Part shown: in pieces, positions 61,796-64,000 of the stretch
Position numbering within the stretch: position 1 is the first letter of the stretch
How the letters are laid out: each line of letters starts with the position of its first letter
Origin: Chitinophagales bacterium
Lineage (GTDB): Bacteria > Bacteroidota > Bacteroidia > Chitinophagales > UBA2359
Length of the DNA stretch: 64,000 bases
Reading direction: 5' to 3'
Assembly: GCA_016787295.1 (NCBI GenBank)
Contig: JAEUUX010000146.1
Coordinates: 1 to 64,000 of the forward strand
The notes under the pieces: generated by a model
The model's input: the letters and a program-made list of their open reading frames with translations, nothing else
Database searches by the model: none
What the model was told of the DNA's origin: nothing
Program-made: the position numbers and the translations under genes

Positions 61796-64000
61796 ATGAA
61801 CCAATTACCTGCTATTGCTGATATAGACACAACTTATCTCAACGTCTATGGCGCGCGCGTACACAACCTCAAAAACATGGACATCGCCATTCCGCGCAAC
61901 AAAATGGTGGTTATCACGGGCATTAGTGGTAGCGGAAAATCGTCTCTGGCTTTTGATACGATTTATGCCGAAGGGCAACGTCGCTACATGGAATCTTTAT
62001 CAGCTTATGCCCGCCAATTTATCGGCAGTATGGAGCGTCCTGATGTGGAACAAATTACGGGTCTTAGTCCGGTTATTGCCATTGAGCAGAAAACAACCAA
62101 CAAAAACCCGCGTTCTACGGTGGGTACTATCACCGAAATTTATGATTTTTTGCGCCTATTATTTGCCCGTATATCCGAAGCCTATTCCTATGTGACCAAC
62201 AAAAAAATGGTGCGTTTTACCACACAACAAATCGTACACCATATATATACACACTTCTTAGACCAACGTATTGCCGTTTTGGCACCCGTAGTGCGTGGGC
62301 GCAAAGGGCATTATCGCGAACTATTTGAACAAATCCGAAAACAAGGTTATACGAAAGTGCGCATTGATGGCGACATTCAAGACATTACCGAAAAAATGCA
62401 AGTCGACCGCTACAAAGTCCATGACATAGAAGTGGTGATTGACCGAATACCAGTCAATGAAAGCTATTCGTTGCGCCTCTCCGATTCGTTGGAACAAGCC
62501 ATGAAGATGGGCAACGGCTTGGCAATGGTTATGCACTACGAAACGGGCGCTGTGCAGGTGTTTAGCAAAAGCCTGATGTGTCCCGATTCGGGCATCTCCT
62601 ACCAAGAGCCTTCACCCAACACTTTTTCGTTCAATTCGCCATATGGAGCTTGTCCTGCCTGCAAAGGTTTGGGATATGAAGTAGACATCAATCTACAGGC
62701 GGTCATTCCCGACCGCAGCAAAAGCATCGAGCAGCAAGGTATTGTGCCGCTGGGCGAGGTGCGCGACAATCACACCTTTGGCTACCTAAAAAAAATTGCG
62801 AAAAAATACCATTTCACCCTTGCCACACCCATCGAGCAACTTAGCAACGAGGCTTTGAACTATATTTTGTATGCCAACGAACAAGGCGATATAACGGACG
62901 ATATAACTACTGCCGTGCCTTCGCGCGACTACGAAGGAGTGGTCAATAGCATTCGTCGTTATTACGAAAGCAAAGATATCTCGGATTATGTGAAACAGTG
63001 GGCAGAAAGTTTTATGATGAAAACCAACTGCAATACCTGTTATGGGTCGCGCCTAAAAAAAGAATCACTATATTTTCGGGTAGCAGACAAAAATATCGCC
63101 GAATTAGTGGAGATGGACATCGACGAACTCCATGCGTGGTTTGTGGCATTGCCGCCTTTGCTCTCCGAACGTCAGCAGACCATCGCCAAAGATATTTTGA
63201 AAGAAATCAACGAACGCCTCGGGTTTTTGCTCAACGTGGGTTTGGGTTATTTAACTCTGGGCAGACAGTCGCGCAGTTTGTCGGGTGGCGAATCACAACG
63301 CATTCGTTTGGCTACCCAAATTGGGTCGCAATTGGTAGGCATCACCTATATCTTGGACGAGCCGAGCATAGGTTTGCATCAACGCGACAATCACCAACTT
63401 ATCGAAGCACTCCAACAGTTGTCCAAAGTGGGCAATACGGTGCTGGTAGTCGAGCATGACCGCGATATTATGCTGGCATCGGATTATTTGATAGATATTG
63501 GTCCCGCAGCAGGCAAACATGGCGGACAAATTGTGGGGCAAGGCACACCCGCAGAGTTTTTGCAAAACGAAACCCTCACCGCTGCCTACCTGCGCAACGA
63601 ACTACAAATACCTATCCCACTACAAAGGCGCAAAGGCAAAGAAAAATGTTTGCGTTTGGTGGGAGCTAATGGCAATAACCTAAAAAATGTGACGGTCGAC
63701 TTTCCGCTTGGCACTTTCATTGCGGTAACAGGCGTGTCGGGAAGTGGCAAAAGTACGCTTGTCAACGAGACTTTGTATCCTATTTTGAGCCAACATTTTT
63801 ATAAGTCGAGCAAAATACCTTTGCCATATCAAGCCATCGAAGGTTTGGAAAATGTAGATAAAGTGATTGACATAGACCAAGCTCCCATTGGCAGAACGCC
63901 CCGCTCAAATCCTGCTACTTATTTGGGTGTGTTTACGCCCATCAGAGAATTGTTTGCCAAACTGCCCGAAGCTCAAATACGGGGCTACAGTGCAGGACGT
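61796..64000 (+). CDS. uvrA: Excinuclease ABC subunit A (partial, runs off the window)
   Basis: Damage-sensing ATPase of nucleotide excision repair. The first 735 codons are present: Walker [21 protein letters not shown], the [15 protein letters not shown] segment, the first zinc module ([13 protein letters not shown]...[10 protein letters not shown]), the ABC signature [26 protein letters not shown] Walker B, and the second Walker [15 protein letters not shown]. In the first zinc module the second cysteine of the usual C-x-x-C pair is serine, giving three cysteines instead of four. The ATG at 61796 matches the family start. The 3' end is beyond the window. Confidence 0.95.
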   Translation, partial: MNQLPAIADIDTTYLNVYGARVHNLKNMDIAIPRNKMVVITGISGSGKSSLAFDTIYAEGQRRYMESLSAYARQFIGSMERPDVEQITGLSPVIAIEQKTTNKNPRSTVGTITEIYDFLRLLFARISEAYSYVTNKKMVRFTTQQIVHHIYTHFLDQRIAVLAPVVRGRKGHYRELFEQIRKQGYTKVRIDGDIQDITEKMQVDRYKVHDIEVVIDRIPVNESYSLRLSDSLEQAMKMGNGLAMVMHYETGAVQVFSKSLMCPDSGISYQEPSPNTFSFNSPYGACPACKGLGYEVDINLQAVIPDRSKSIEQQGIVPLGEVRDNHTFGYLKKIAKKYHFTLATPIEQLSNEALNYILYANEQGDITDDITTAVPSRDYEGVVNSIRRYYESKDISDYVKQWAESFMMKTNCNTCYGSRLKKESLYFRVADKNIAELVEMDIDELHAWFVALPPLLSERQQTIAKDILKEINERLGFLLNVGLGYLTLGRQSRSLSGGESQRIRLATQIGSQLVGITYILDEPSIGLHQRDNHQLIEALQQLSKVGNTVLVVEHDRDIMLASDYLIDIGPAAGKHGGQIVGQGTPAEFLQNETLTAAYLRNELQIPIPLQRRKGKEKCLRLVGANGNNLKNVTVDFPLGTFIAVTGVSGSGKSTLVNETLYPILSQHFYKSSKIPLPYQAIEGLENVDKVIDIDQAPIGRTPRSNPATYLGVFTPIRELFAKLPEAQIRGYSAGR

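Noticed and set aside
61796-64000. Loss of function in uvrA because of the missing zinc cysteine
   Set aside because: All ATPase motifs are intact and, as far as I recall, the CP-x-S/T-G form is common in Bacteroidota UvrA, so it is a lineage trait rather than damage.

Overview
The window is chromosomal DNA from a member of the Bacteroidota, probably an environmental Saprospiria/Chitinophagia-like lineage (inference). Several signs agree. Promoters carry the Bacteroidota -7 box TAnnTTTG, often with TTG or TTTG about 19-21 bases upstream. Shine-Dalgarno sequences are essentially absent and a few genes must start at TTG or GTG. Several secreted proteins end in type IX secretion (T9SS) sorting domains, and two PorP/SprF-type proteins are present. 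A tiny AURKAIP1/COX24-type gene sits beside RNase G, as in other Bacteroidota.

Layout. 1-8.4 kb: start of a leftward gene, ftsK, sppA, an alpha/beta hydrolase, a group 4 glycosyltransferase and a small secreted protein. 8.8-14.9 kb: two tandem S41 proteases, peptide deformylase and a secreted esterase with a T9SS tail. 15.0-20.0 kb, leftward: an ECF sigma factor, a mini anti-sigma-like membrane protein, a CpxP/Spy-like protein, an MbnP-like copper protein and an MbnH-like di-haem enzyme in overlapping order, then a YHYH-domain protein and a stand-alone sorting-domain-like protein. 20.3-26.5 kb: a BatB-like VWA protein, rpe, a RidA-family gene, a Spy-like protein, coaE, tRNA-Ser(CGA) and a large VWA-like membrane protein. 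26.6-28.3 kb: a gene-free block of four different repeat families. 28.4-34.1 kb: a PorP/SprF protein, recG, an aquaporin and tilS.

34.3-54.0 kb is a surface-protein island: a PorP/SprF protein downstream of a 3376-residue tandem-domain adhesin with a CHU_C-type C-terminus, a divergent gene that looks like a domesticated IS1595-type transposase, a reprolysin-like metalloprotease ending in a dockerin-like segment, a lipoprotein, and a Gly/Ser/Thr-repeat protein with a T9SS tail. 54.3-64.0 kb is housekeeping: priA, a bestrophin-like channel, RNase G, the 29-residue AURKAIP1/COX24-type gene, a TPR protein, an HU protein and the first 735 codons of uvrA.

The two most interesting systems are the sigma/anti-sigma/CpxP/MbnP/MbnH operon, which reads as a self-regulated envelope copper module, and the adhesin-PorP-transposase-like island. 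A family of ~105 bp intergenic repeats (four copies), a small CCTGATTRTCAGG palindrome family (three copies) and the 26.6-28.3 kb repeat block are not explained by any gene.
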